Shown here: positions 35,842 to 46,423 of the stretch, piece by piece
Layout: every line of letters starts with the position of its first letter
Numbering within the stretch: position 1 is the stretch's first letter
From: Paenibacillus sp. PL2-23
GTDB lineage: Bacteria > Bacillota > Bacilli > Paenibacillales > Paenibacillaceae
Assembly: GCF_040834005.1 (NCBI RefSeq)
Contig: NZ_CP162129.1
Span: 323,501 to 387,500, forward strand
DNA: 64,000 nt
Reading direction: 5' to 3'
Notes under the pieces: model-generated
Told to the model about the DNA's origin: nothing
What the model saw: only the letters and a program-made list of their open reading frames with translations
The model's database searches: none
Program-made: the position numbers and the translations under genes

Positions 35842-36096
35842 TTAGAATGCCTCTGGTTTCGCCTCCGCCTTAGCAGCAGACGCCTTAAATGCTTCCGGCT
35901 TTGCTTCCGCTTTAGCAGCTGAGGCCTTAAACGCCTCCGGCTTCGCTTCCGCCTTCGCGGCCGAGGTGACGATGGCTCTCAACGCCTCGGGCTTCGCCTC
36001 GGCTTTCGCCGCCAATGCCGGCGCAGCTATGCCTACAACAAGAGAAATGCTTAGTACGGCTGTCACTAATACTTTTGTTTTGTTCATTCTCATCAT
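35842..36096 (-). CDS. Small secreted Ala/Lys/Glu repeat protein
   Basis: An 84-residue product. The true start may be the third Met (MNKTKV), which has GAAGGA about 8 nt upstream. Residues 1-29 are a signal peptide (KVLVTAVLSISLVVGIAAPA, cleavage after ALA). The mature part is four copies of AAKAEAKPEA (29-38, 46-55, 60-69, 74-83), the last three at a 14-residue period. It ends abruptly after PEAF. Highly charged and probably unstructured or helical. I know no family; it could be a secreted multi-core peptide or wall-associated protein. Divergent from the RHS gene and sharing its control region. Confidence 0.65.
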   Translation of the reverse strand: MMRMNKTKVLVTAVLSISLVVGIAAPALAAKAEAKPEALRAIVTSAAKAEAKPEAFKASAAKAEAKPEAFKASAAKAEAKPEAF

Positions 36097-36192
36097 TCCT
36101 TCGCTCTAATTGTGGGGTAAGCTTCCTGCTTGCCGCCCCGCTTTCGTTTCCATTATAGGCGCCTCCCGACGAAGTGCGTAAGGATGATTTTA

Positions 36193-36210
36193 TTTCACCC
36201 CGGGGTGAAA
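36193..36210. promoter_or_regulatory. Perfect 18-bp palindrome, candidate operator
   Basis: TTTCACCCCGGGGTGAAA lies between the divergent small secreted-protein and RHS genes, 83 bp before the RHS start. Perfect dyads of this size in such a place usually bind a dimeric regulator; which one is unknown. Confidence 0.6.
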
Positions 36211-36292
36211 ATAGTTCATCCTCCCGCAGCCTGCCATTCCCCTCTTATACTGCAATAAGAGATCATTTTGACAGGGAAAGGAAGATTCTGTA

Positions 36293-38944
36293 ATGTTAAT
36301 GAAAAGAGGGAGGGCATTAAGCTGGCGTGCGCTGCCGTTATGGCTTGCCTGCATGATGCTGATCAGCAGCGTGTATCCTGCGGCTGCCTATGCCAGCGGC
36401 GGGGAAGCAGGGCCTGCGGCGGCGGAGCCCTATGTTGTGACCGCAGCCGCAGAGAAGACAGAGGTGAAAACCGGAGAGCAGGCGAGCCTAACCGTGAAAG
36501 TCGCCGCCAGGGTCGATCGGGAGGCGGCGGTTGCCCTTCAGGTAATCGGCCCCGCAGGTAATATAGTTGCGAAGCAGCTATATCCCAAGGCCATGCTGTC
36601 CTCGGGCTCGGAGATGAGCTATTCCTTTGCGTGGAACGTGCCGCACGCGGTTCCAACAGGGGAATATGTCGTTAGCGTTCAAGTGACGGATGCGGAGCGC
36701 AAGACAATCTATGCCAACAATGAGCGGGCCGTCGTGCTGAACGTGCAATCGCCGATAGAACCTCCGAAGCCGAACAAGCGGGCGGATTATACGGCGGCAG
36801 CCGTCACTGGCCGGACGATGTTGAAGGCGGGAGAGACGATGGCGGGAACCGCCATGGTGCAGAGCTCTCACGATACGACCGTGCAAGTGAAGGTGGAGCT
36901 GTTCCATGCGAGCGGCGCCAAGCTGTACAGCCATACTTATGAGAATCAGGCCATGCAGGCGAAGCAGCGCTACCTGTTCCCTATGGAGTGGAAGGTGCCG
37001 AAGGATGCGAAGCCGGGCTTGCATCAAGCCATCGTCAGTATCAGTAAGCCAGGCGGCGGTGAGCTGTATAAGCGGAATTTGCTGAGTGGTTTTTTTATCG
37101 TGACCAAAAACGGCAATACGAACATCGGAGACACAACGCCTCCATCCGTTCCCGGAGGGCTTCAGGCCGAGGTAGCGGGCGATGGCTTCATCAAGCTGCG
37201 GTGGACCCCGGTCAAGAATGTCGATACAGCCGGCTACAAGGTGTACGTGAATGGCGCAGAAGCGGGTTGGAGCCGCGAGGTGCAAGCCGGTCAGGAGCCA
37301 GAGTACACAATTGCCGGACTTGCCAACGGCAGGGCGTATACCTTCTCTGTGTCGGCGCTGGACTTGGCGGGCAACGAATCGGCTCGCTCCAAGTCGATCA
37401 GCGCTGCGCCGATTGACCGCATTGCGCCATCGGCTCCACAGGGGCTGACGGCACAAGCTGGAGACGGAACGATTACGCTGTCATGGCAAGCAAACACGGA
37501 GCGCGATCTTGCCGGATACAGGCTGTACAGCTCGACGGATCAAGGCAAGTCTTGGGATGCCGGTATTCTACTTGGCGTGGAAACCAGCTATACCGCCCAT
37601 GGCTTAACCAATGGCAGCACCTACACGTATGCTCTTGCAGCGCTCGATACGTCGGACAATGCTTCACCGAAGTCTGCTCCGGCAAGCGCAACGCCGGTCG
37701 ACCGAACGCCGCCCGGCGCGCCTGCCGAGATCGGGGCCGAGGCAGGGGACGGCGAGGTTATCGTTCGCTGGTCGGCAGTTGGGGCGGCCGATCTGCACGG
37801 ATATATCCTCTATGTCTCCGAGGACGGCGGAACGACCTGGAGGCCGGGCATTGAGGCAGGCAACGTGCTTGCCTATACCGTAACGGGCCTAGCCAACAAC
37901 ACGGTATATACATTTGCGGTGGCAGCCAAGGATCAGGTCGGCAACGAATCGGGCAAATCGGTGTATACGACCGCGACGCCAGTCGACGGCGCTGCTCCCT
38001 CCGCGCCTGCCGGTCTGACGGCTGAAGCCGGCGACGGAGAAGTGAAGCTGCGCTGGTCGCCTGTTCCCCCCGAGGAGGGCGCCGAGGGCTACCTGGTATA
38101 CGTCTCGGAGGATGGAGGCGCAGTGTGGCTCGCCCCTCTTCCAGCGGGCAATGCGGCGGAATACGTGGTTGGAGGTCTGACCAATGGTGTTGCTTACACG
38201 TTTGCAGTAGCCGCGTTCGACGGGCAAGGCAACGAGTCCGACAAGTCGGCGCCGGTTGAGGCAACGCCGAAGGGCTCCCATACGGGCGATCTGACACCGC
38301 CTGCGGCTCCCGTCATTATGATGGGCATTCCAGAGAGCAACGGCGCTGTCATCGTGTGGACGGCAGGTACAGAGGAGGATCTGGCCAAGTACAGAATCTA
38401 CAAATCCGCGGATGGCGGCGCCACTTGGGATAGCGGAGTGGACGTTGGTCTCGTTACGATGCATTTCTATCAGGGCTTGCAGGGGGGCCTGCCTTATACG
38501 TTCGCCCTTACCGCGATAGACACCAGCGGCAACGAATCGGAGAAATCGGAGCCCGTGACGGTAACTCCAATAGTTGGACCGGACCGCACGCCTCCCGCCG
38601 TTCCGACCGGTGTGTCGGCTGCGCCGGGAAGCAAAGTCATCGGTGTGTCCTGGAGTCCCGTTCCAGACGCGGATCTGCAGAACTATTACGTGTATGTGAC
38701 CCATATCGCAACAGGCTCCTTCCAGCGCATCTATGCGGGCACGGATACGTTCTACAGGGTGACGAATCTGACGAATGGCGTTGAATACGCCATCGAGGTA
38801 ACTGCCGTCGACCAGATGAACAATGAGTCGGCAAGGTCGGCTGCCGTCCATGCGACGCCAATCAGCGAGGATCAGACGCCGCCGTCGGTGCCTGCCCATG
38901 TTCGAATCACGGATGTGAGGGACGGTATGCTGTCGCTAGCCTAG
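36293..38944 (+). CDS. Secreted FN3-repeat N-terminal part of giant RHS gene, ends at premature TAG
   Basis: An 883-codon frame with RBS AAAGGAAG. The signal peptide (about 1-36) is WRALPLWLACMMLISSVYPA. Two immunoglobulin-like modules follow (about 45-275), then fibronectin type III repeats at ~95-residue spacing, each opening like PPSVPGGLQAEV or APSAPQGLTAQAGDG and ending NESARSKSISAAP. The frame stops at TAG 38942-38944, exactly where the seventh FN3 needs its conserved Trp (LSLA-stop-NEAPDEDKDHYKVY). One G-to-A change from TGG explains it. As it stands only a secreted FN3 chain is made, without the RHS shell. Confidence 0.88.
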   Translation: MLMKRGRALSWRALPLWLACMMLISSVYPAAAYASGGEAGPAAAEPYVVTAAAEKTEVKTGEQASLTVKVAARVDREAAVALQVIGPAGNIVAKQLYPKAMLSSGSEMSYSFAWNVPHAVPTGEYVVSVQVTDAERKTIYANNERAVVLNVQSPIEPPKPNKRADYTAAAVTGRTMLKAGETMAGTAMVQSSHDTTVQVKVELFHASGAKLYSHTYENQAMQAKQRYLFPMEWKVPKDAKPGLHQAIVSISKPGGGELYKRNLLSGFFIVTKNGNTNIGDTTPPSVPGGLQAEVAGDGFIKLRWTPVKNVDTAGYKVYVNGAEAGWSREVQAGQEPEYTIAGLANGRAYTFSVSALDLAGNESARSKSISAAPIDRIAPSAPQGLTAQAGDGTITLSWQANTERDLAGYRLYSSTDQGKSWDAGILLGVETSYTAHGLTNGSTYTYALAALDTSDNASPKSAPASATPVDRTPPGAPAEIGAEAGDGEVIVRWSAVGAADLHGYILYVSEDGGTTWRPGIEAGNVLAYTVTGLANNTVYTFAVAAKDQVGNESGKSVYTTATPVDGAAPSAPAGLTAEAGDGEVKLRWSPVPPEEGAEGYLVYVSEDGGAVWLAPLPAGNAAEYVVGGLTNGVAYTFAVAAFDGQGNESDKSAPVEATPKGSHTGDLTPPAAPVIMMGIPESNGAVIVWTAGTEEDLAKYRIYKSADGGATWDSGVDVGLVTMHFYQGLQGGLPYTFALTAIDTSGNESEKSEPVTVTPIVGPDRTPPAVPTGVSAAPGSKVIGVSWSPVPDADLQNYYVYVTHIATGSFQRIYAGTDTFYRVTNLTNGVEYAIEVTAVDQMNNESARSAAVHATPISEDQTPPSVPAHVRITDVRDGMLSLA

Positions 38945-41900
38945 AATGAAGCGCCCGACGAGGATAAAGACCATTATAAGGTCTATAGGTCGACGGACAA
39001 CGGAGCGACATGGGGACCGCCTCAGACGGCTAGAACTGCGGCCTATCTGGCCACCGGCCTGACGAACGGCGAGCGGTACACATTTGCTGTCACAACGGTG
39101 GATGTCAATGATAATGAATCGGCGAAGTCTGCATATGCCAGCGGCGTCCCAAGCCGATATGTTGTGCCGCAAGGCTTGACCGCCAGCGCGGGCGACAGGG
39201 AGGTGAAGCTGGGCTGGCGTGCTGTAACGGCCGCGGATCTTAAGGAATACAAGCTGTATACGTCCATGGATGGCGGTGTGACCTGGAACACTGGCGTAAG
39301 CGTAGGCCGAGCGACGGGATATACCGCGAAGCCGCTGACAAACGGCCAGCTGTACAGCTTCGCCGTAACGGCGATTCGTACGGACGGCGCGGAGTCCATT
39401 CGCTCCGAGGCGGTATCCGCCAAGCCGGATGCGCTTATCATTCCGCCAGATCCCAGCACGATTGCTCCTGCGTTGCCGAATACGAATAATGTCACCTTCA
39501 AGGAATCGATCTCCTTCTTATATACGGGACCGAAGCCTGTTCAATACGGCGTTATGCCAGGGGCGATTCAGGAGCATCAAGCGAGCGTGCTGACGGGCGT
39601 CGTTCACGATACAGCCGGCAATCCGGTTCCTGGCGTCAAAATTACCGTGCTGAAAAACGGCGACCTCGGCATGACCGCGACTCGCATGGATGGCGCTTAC
39701 GATATCGTTGTTAACGGCGGCGGCGGCATTACGCTGCAATATGAGAAGGCGGGCTATATGACCGTTCAGCGCAAGGCGCCGGCAGACTGGAACGAGTTCT
39801 TCACCATGCCGGAGGTCGTGCTGACGCCTTATGACACCCAGGTCACTGAAGTGAGTATGTCAGAGGCGACAGAGGTTCAGGTTGCACAGAGCAGCCCTGT
39901 TACGGATAAGGACGGCACGCGTCAGGCGAGTCTGCTGTTCCATCCATCGACTACAGCATCCATTACCCTTCCGGACGGTACGACGAAGACGCTGGATACG
40001 CTGCATGTGCGTGCGACGGAATATACGGTTGGCGACAAGGGCGAAGAAGCCATGCCGGGTGAAATTCCGCATAACGTCGTCTACACGTACGCTGTGGAGC
40101 TGTCTGCGGATGAAGCCGTGGCAGCGGGCGCGTCGCGCGTCCAGTTCAACAAGCCAGTCTATGTCTACGTCGACAACTTCCTGGACCTTCAGGTCGGGAG
40201 CATTCTGCCTAACGGCTATTACAATCTGCAGGAAGGCGCTTGGGAAGCGGAGACGGACGGCGTGGTTGTGAAGCTGCTGAGCGTAGCCGATGGCGTGGCG
40301 CTGATCGACATGAATGGCGACGGCTCGGCGGAGACGGAGCAGGAGCTTGCGGCATTCGGCTGGACCATGGAGGAGCGACGGAAGCTTGCGGGCATGTATG
40401 AAGCGGGCAAGACCCTGTGGCGCGTGCCAGTGGAGCACTTTTCGCCGCATGACTTCAATATGCCTCCTTTCGTTGATCCGGATGAGCGTTTGATGCCTCC
40501 TTTGGATGGAGAGAAGAACCCGGGCAAGGATGCAGATGGCAAAAAAGATCCCTGTAACGACAAAGGTTCTATAATCGGATGCCTGGGACAGACACTCGGC
40601 CAGTCGATCCCGGTCCTGGGCACCTCCCTGACCCTTGATTATGACAGTCAATTCGTCGAAGGGTACACGGCAAGAAGTGAAATTGAGCTTCCCGTTACAG
40701 ATGGCAGACCTCTGTCAGACCGTCTGCAGTACGCCACGGTTACACTCATCGTGGGAGGACGCACGATTACGAAGTCCTACAGCTTAAGCTCGTTAAGTCA
40801 GAACATCAAATTTAAATTCACGTGGGATGGCCTGGATCGTTACGATCGGAAGCTGGTAGGCCAACATCCTTACAAAGCCGTTGTCACTTACCATTATCCG
40901 CAGAACATGTATGTGGGCAAGCTTCCCGGATCAGGGGGCGGAGGGGGCTCTGGTTCAGTAGGAGCCGGCACAAGCTTTGGAAAGTCGCTCAGCAAGGGTC
41001 ACGTAATGATGGGTTATTTCCGCGAAACCCGGGGGAGCGCCACCTTGAACCGTGAGTTTCAAGGGTATATGACAAGTCCGTATAACCCATATCAAGAAAC
41101 GGGCATTGCCGGATGGAAGATAAGCGCGCAGGATTTATTGCTGAACCTGGAGCAGGGCACGGTTACGGAAGAGCTTAACGAAAAGGATCAGGGTATTGCT
41201 TTTGGCGTTTTCCCGAGCAGCATATTTGGTCCAGACGGCAGCTATTACGTCCGTAAAGACGGCAATATTGTAAGGATAAAGCCGTTTGACCAAGGGGTGG
41301 AGGTAGCTGCTGCACTGCGCTCCCCAAGTGACGAGCTAATTGCCATGGCGACCGACGGCACCATGTTTGCAAAGGATCCACTTACCCAGAACGTGTACCG
41401 CAAGGAGGCGGGGCAGTCCGAGTGGAAGCATTTTGCAGGGAATGGTACGGAACGTCCAATTGGCGAGAAGCAATATTACCCAGACGGTACGGCGGCCACC
41501 TCCATCTCTTGGAGCAGGCAGTTCAATGATTACGAGGTCGGACCGGATGGCAAGCTGTATTTCCTTGATAATTATGTATTATACCGAGTGGATCAGAATG
41601 GCCTGATGTTCCCGTACGGGGTGGAAGACGAAGCTGTACGGTCAGACAATTATTTGGGTAAGGGAACAACTACAGGGCCCGGTACGAAGGAGAACATCGG
41701 TGAGGTCATGTCAGTCGAGATCGGGAAGGACGGCACGATCTATGTCCTGCAGGGCCATAAGATCAATCCTTGTAAGGTTGGCTGTGAAGCTAGAGGCTTG
41801 TTCGTATCGCAGATTAAGTCCATTGATCCAAACGGCGAGATTCGGGTTGAAGTCGGCGTGCCATTCGCCTCTCGCTGGGAAGACGAGGTAATGGCCCAAA

Positions 41901-44900
41901 GCTACAATATTCAAGATGGGGTTAAAGCGAGTGAAGCTTTGTTCAGCACTTTATCGTTCGAGCGGGATGAGGAGGGCAACTTCTACTTTGCTTTTGACGC
42001 ATCGAGCAATATATTTCAGGCGATTTACAAGGTAGATACGACTGGGACCATCAGATTGTTCGACCCCAAAGCCATTGTCACCGCCAAAAATACGACAGCA
42101 AGAGAAAATCATAAGGCACCGGATTCGGTGGACGTCAGACTGCTGCAGGCAGGGCCGGAGGACCAGGTCCTACTGTATACTAGACCAACCAACTACGAAA
42201 CAATGGTATTCCGTACGTTCAAGGGGGTTGGCAATGCAGAGGGCACATTATCTCTTCCGGATGCTAGCGGTATGTACGCCGGTGTATATGATTTGAGCAA
42301 TGGCCGTTTAGTTCGAACAGCGAGCGCGTTAACGGGCAAAACTCACTTCACATATGAGTATGACACTGCTGGCCGTCTAGTTGGCATGAGTGATTTCAAA
42401 GGAGAGACTGTGCGGATTAATCGTAATGACAGCGGTACGCCGGTGGAAATCATAAGCCCATACGGACAAGTGACGAAGCTTAAGGTGGAGAATGGCCAGC
42501 TGACCGAGGTGACGAATCCTGCAGGGGAAAAGTACCGAATGATCTATAACGAGAAAGGCTTATTGAAGCAATTTATTAATCCTGAGAATCAAGTCAAAGG
42601 CTACAGTTATAGCGGGGATGGACGCCTTGTGCGGGCGGAGACAGCCCGAGAGGGAGTCAAGACGCTGCAGCGTACCGAGCATGACTACGGCTATGAAGTG
42701 CTTGTCACGGACCCAGACGGCAGGACGACAACTTTCACCGTCCGTGAGTTGATTGGATTCCGGTCGGTGACGATGAAGAATAGTGACGGAGCCGAAATAT
42801 CAACCAATGCATCCGCCTCCTTGACGACTAAACGGTATCCGGATGATGCCGTGGACTTCATGACCTTTGCTCGCGACATGCAATGGGGCGAGGAATATGT
42901 GACACAAGTCCGCACCTTAACACATGATCGTCAGGAGGTGCTTCGGACGATTAAGCGCGAGGTGACGCTTGCCAACGATTACGATCCGTACAGCATTGTC
43001 TCCATGAAGACGACGACGACGCTCGAGGGCGGCTCGACGACTCGGGAATATTTCCCCAATGATCGCAAGGTTGTCCTGACTTCAGCGACAGGGCATCAGG
43101 TCGTCTACTTCTTGGATGAGTGGGATCGCACCATTCGGATGGAAGAGCCGGGAACGTCGATCGCTCCGATTCTGTACACGTACGACGAGCGCGGGCGTCT
43201 GAGCCGCATGGAGCAGGGGTCGCAATTCCAGCAATACACGTACAACAATCGCGGGCTGGTGGAGTCGGTAACCGACGCGGCTGGCTTCACGAGAACGTAC
43301 CAGTACGATGCTGCGAACCGGCTCGCAGCCATGACCACACCGGGGCAGAAGCAGTACCAGTACGGGTATGACGATGCGGGGAATCAAACCTCGTTGACGA
43401 TGCCGAATGGAGATTCGATCCATCAGGGCTATAACGCTGACGGGCAATTCGAGAGCCTGCGCTTCGGGGACGAAGCAAGCGCCTTGACCATTAGCCGTAC
43501 AGCAGGCTCTACCAAAGACCTCTCCACCCTGTGGAGCGGACGGACTATCGACTATACGACCGAGGGGATGAATCTGGTGTCCGTAGAGGATGAAGCTCTG
43601 CTGCGGGAGTATACCTATGATCCGGATGAGATTCTGGGCCGTGTCCGGACGATTGATACCGTGACGAGCAATGCTCATGCGGATCAGCAGAGTCTGTCCT
43701 ACCAATATCATGGCATGCATGTGACTGCCGCTGCTTTTACCGGCGATGCGGAAGGCCAATTCGCCTATACGAACAATAAGTTTGGTCTGATGACCGGCAT
43801 GACGGCCACGATCGGCGATTTCACGTATGACATGCAGGTGGTCTATAACAAGGATCATGAGATTACGCAGATGGGACCCTTCCAATACCAATACACCGGT
43901 CCCAATAAGCGGCTCGGGGCCATTCGGGATGGCAAGCTGCATATAGACCGCAGCTACGATGAGCTCGGCCGTATCGCCGGAATCACGTACCGAATCGGGG
44001 CTCAGGAGATTTATCGTACGGCCTACACGTATGACCTTCGCAATTACCTGGCTGCGAAGACGGTGACGTCGGACGGACGAACGGAACGATTCCTGTACAC
44101 GTACGACGCGGACAGCCAGCTGACGGATGTGACAAGAGAAGTGAATGGCAGCCCCTCCATACAGGAGCATTACGAATATGACGACAACAAGAATCGTGTC
44201 GTCCGCGAAGTGACGGGAGCGGGGCGTGAAGCCAGCACATACGGGCCATTCGACGAGCTGGAGCAAGCTGGCTCCGCATCGTATGCATTCGACGAGGACG
44301 GCTATCTGACCCGCCGTGGCGAAGATACGTTCCGTTATGCGCCAGGAGGAGAGCTGCTGGAGGCGACGGCGAACGGCGATTCCATCCACTACACGTACGA
44401 CGGGCTGGGCAGACTGACGGCAAGGGAGGATACCCAGGGCAAAACCCAATACTTGTACGGGAATATGAATCAGCAGCGATCTGTCAGCGCGGTTGTAGCA
44501 CCAGACGGGACCATTACCGTATACAACTATGATCTCAATGGATATGTCATGAGCATGGAGCGCGGCGGCGAGACGTATTATGTCATAACCGACCAAGTCG
44601 CTACGCCTGTGCAGGTGCTGAATGACGAGGGCGAGACTGTGAAGGCTATGCAGTATGACAGCTTTGGCCGGCTGCTGAGCGATTCCAACCCATCGTTCCG
44701 TCTGGATATCGGCTTCTCCGGCGGCATTGCCGATGAGGATACAGGACTTGTCCGGTTCAGCACTCGAGATTATGATACGTTATCGGGACGCTGGACGGCG
44801 CGCGACCAGATCTTCTACGAGAGCGGCCAGGCGAACATGTACGCCTACGTCAACAACAATCCTATTATTGTGCGCGATCCCTGCGGCCAGGCGTGTATCG

Positions 44901-45352
44901 GCGGCTCTCTCTACGAGGGCATCGGCGGAGGCGTCAAGCTCTGCTTCAGCGATGAAGGCGCAGCGATCTGCGGTGAGATTGGCGTGGGTGTAGGCGGCGG
45001 CATTGACATCAGTCCGTTCGAGGACCTGCCTTCCACACATGCGGCCTTCGAGATCGGCGTCAAGGTGAAGGCTGGCGCCGCTGCCCTCTCTGGCGGCTAT
45101 GAGTGGAAGCAGGAGCAGGGCGCGCCATGCGTCCAAGGGGCGCCGAAGCTGTCGCTCGGCTTCGGCCCGCTGGAATACGACGCGATGACCTTTACGGAAT
45201 CCAAGGCATCCGGCACGCCGGGGGATAGGGGCAAGAAGGTGAACGATCTGATCGGCAAGCAGTTCGAGGAGCATAACAACGACGGCTGGAATATGAAGAA
45301 CGGCATCGAAGCGTCGGCGAAGCTGAAGGGCTGCAAGGCTAGAAAGTGGTAA
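38945..45352 (+). pseudogene. RHS/YD-repeat, teneurin-like distal part in the same frame after TAG
   Basis: The frame continues from the stop for 2135 codons (first ATG at 39098). Order: rest of FN3 seven and FN3 eight; a carboxypeptidase-regulatory-like module (GVVHDTAGNPVPGVKITVLK); a propeller-like region (IFGPDGSYYVRKDGNIVRI, VMSVEIGKDGTIYVLQGHKI); many YD repeats (YTYDERGRLSRMEQ, YQYDAANRLAAM, YTYDGLGRLTARED); and the RHS core end GLVRFSTRDYDTLSGRWTAR, YAYVNNNPIIVRDP. The variable C-terminus (~130 residues after DPCGQ) has Gly-rich strands (GEIGVGVGGGID) and a basic tail; no known toxin was recognised. With the first part this is one ~3020-codon gene. No immunity gene is obvious. Confidence 0.85.
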
Positions 45353-45380
45353 GTGTCAAGCGTTAAGCGTCAAGGAGGAG

Positions 45381-45408
45381 AACCGCCCGGCCAACCGGGC
45401 GGTTTTTT
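45381..45408 (+). terminator. Terminator after RHS gene
   Basis: AACCGCCCGG and CCGGGCGGTT pair around CCAA, followed by TTTTTT, 29 bp after the RHS stop. Confidence 0.92.
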
Positions 45409-45421
45409 CCGTTGTTGCGCC

Positions 45422-45765
45422 CAATAACGATCTGACGTGTGGCTATCGGGTTTTGGGAGAGCTGGTGCGGCTCTATAACGACACGTGGGATTGCTATTGC
45501 ACCTCAATTGCAGCTAATTCGAGCAATAACGATCTGACGTGTGGTTATCGGGGGGCGGGAGGGCTGGTGCGGCTCTATAACGACACGTGGGATTGCTATT
45601 GCATCTCCATTGCAGCTCATTCGCGCAATAACGATCTGACGTGTGGCTATCGGGTGCTGGGAGGGTTGTTGCGGCTCTATAACGACACGTGGGATTGCTA
45701 TTGCATCTCCATTGCAGCTCATTCGCGCAATAATGATCTGACGTGTGGCTATCGGGGGGCGGGAG
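45422..45765. repeat. 102-bp tandem repeat, about 3.3 copies
   Basis: CAATAACGATCTGACGTGTG (with one variant) starts at 45422, 45524, 45626 and 45728, an exact 102-bp period with ~92% identity between copies. As 102 is divisible by 3, frames stay open on both strands. The plus frame would repeat LYNDTWDCYCISIAAHSRNN, a Cys-rich 34-residue unit. No convincing RBS or start supports translation, so a non-coding repeat is more likely. Confidence 0.85.
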
Positions 45766-45844
45766 GTGTCAGTTATTGTAGTCTACACTCATTAGAGATA
45801 AAGTGAGAAGAAGATAGAATAGACGAGACAAAGGAGGCGCCGCC

Positions 45845-46255
45845 ATGAAGGACAACAATTATTACGGCACGTTTATTGAAGTGAGTGAGGACTGCCCCGT
45901 AGCGGAGGCCGAAATTCCGAAAGCGAGAGGCGATGCGAAGACCGTGCCGGTTCTGCAGTACGAGATGATCGCGAACCATCCTTACCGGTACACGCAGGAA
46001 GACGTGTTATTCGAGGTTTACGCCATTCGCAGCGGCATTGCCGAAGAGCAAAAGCCAGCTTCACGCGCGGCGTTTTTTTCCAAGGGACAGCCCTGTCTGC
46101 GCACATCATCGCTGGGCAAACGATATGGCTGGGGCTTGCATCATAATGCCTAAGGCAAAGTTGCTTTGTTCGCCGTTGAATCCGATGAATACAAGGCGTT
46201 CGCCAAGGACGAGAGCTTGAAGCGGGTCAAAGCGATGCGATCCAGCCGGGCGTAA
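45845..46255 (+). pseudogene. DUF6157-family protein with one in-frame TAA
   Basis: RBS AAAGGAGG precedes ATG 45845. The product matches the DUF6157 pattern: NYYGTFIEVSEDCPVAEAEI, PVLQYEMIANHPYRYTQEDV, FSKGQPCLRTSSLGKRYGWG. After LHHNA the frame meets TAA (46151-46153) and then continues in the same frame with GKVALFAVESDEYKAFAKDE and LKRVKAMRSSRA to a second stop at 46253, the family's usual end. Full length would be 136 codons. Function of the family is unknown to me. A single-base change, for example from GAA or CAA, accounts for the break. Confidence 0.82.
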
Positions 46256-46423
46256 TTGGTATGATGCTCCGTTGAAGAGCGGCGGCTGTCCGCTTGCGGT
46301 CCAAAGCTTCGTTATAGAGCGGCGCCGGTAGTGTCATGCTGTTCTTGCTCCCTCTTCATATGCTTTAATGAGAGGAGTAAGGATTGGAGAGCATGTAGAC
46401 AAGAATGACGGAAGTGAGACGCT

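Noticed and set aside
43082..44596. Long minus-strand frame (504 codons) inside the RHS region
   Set aside because: It is antisense to YD repeats in GC-rich DNA, has no RBS and no family resemblance; a shadow of the repeat structure.
45422..45765. CRISPR array at the 102-bp repeats
   Set aside because: Repeats are contiguous with no unique spacers, and no cas gene is present.
45453..45806. A 117-codon frame over the tandem repeats as a secreted Cys-rich protein
   Set aside because: No signal peptide or RBS; the frame is open on both strands because the repeat length is a multiple of three.
3753..46255. Stop-codon reassignment or selenocysteine to explain in-frame stops
   Set aside because: TGA, TAG and TAA all occur as interruptions, neighbouring genes end normally with each of them, and no SECIS-like feature was seen.
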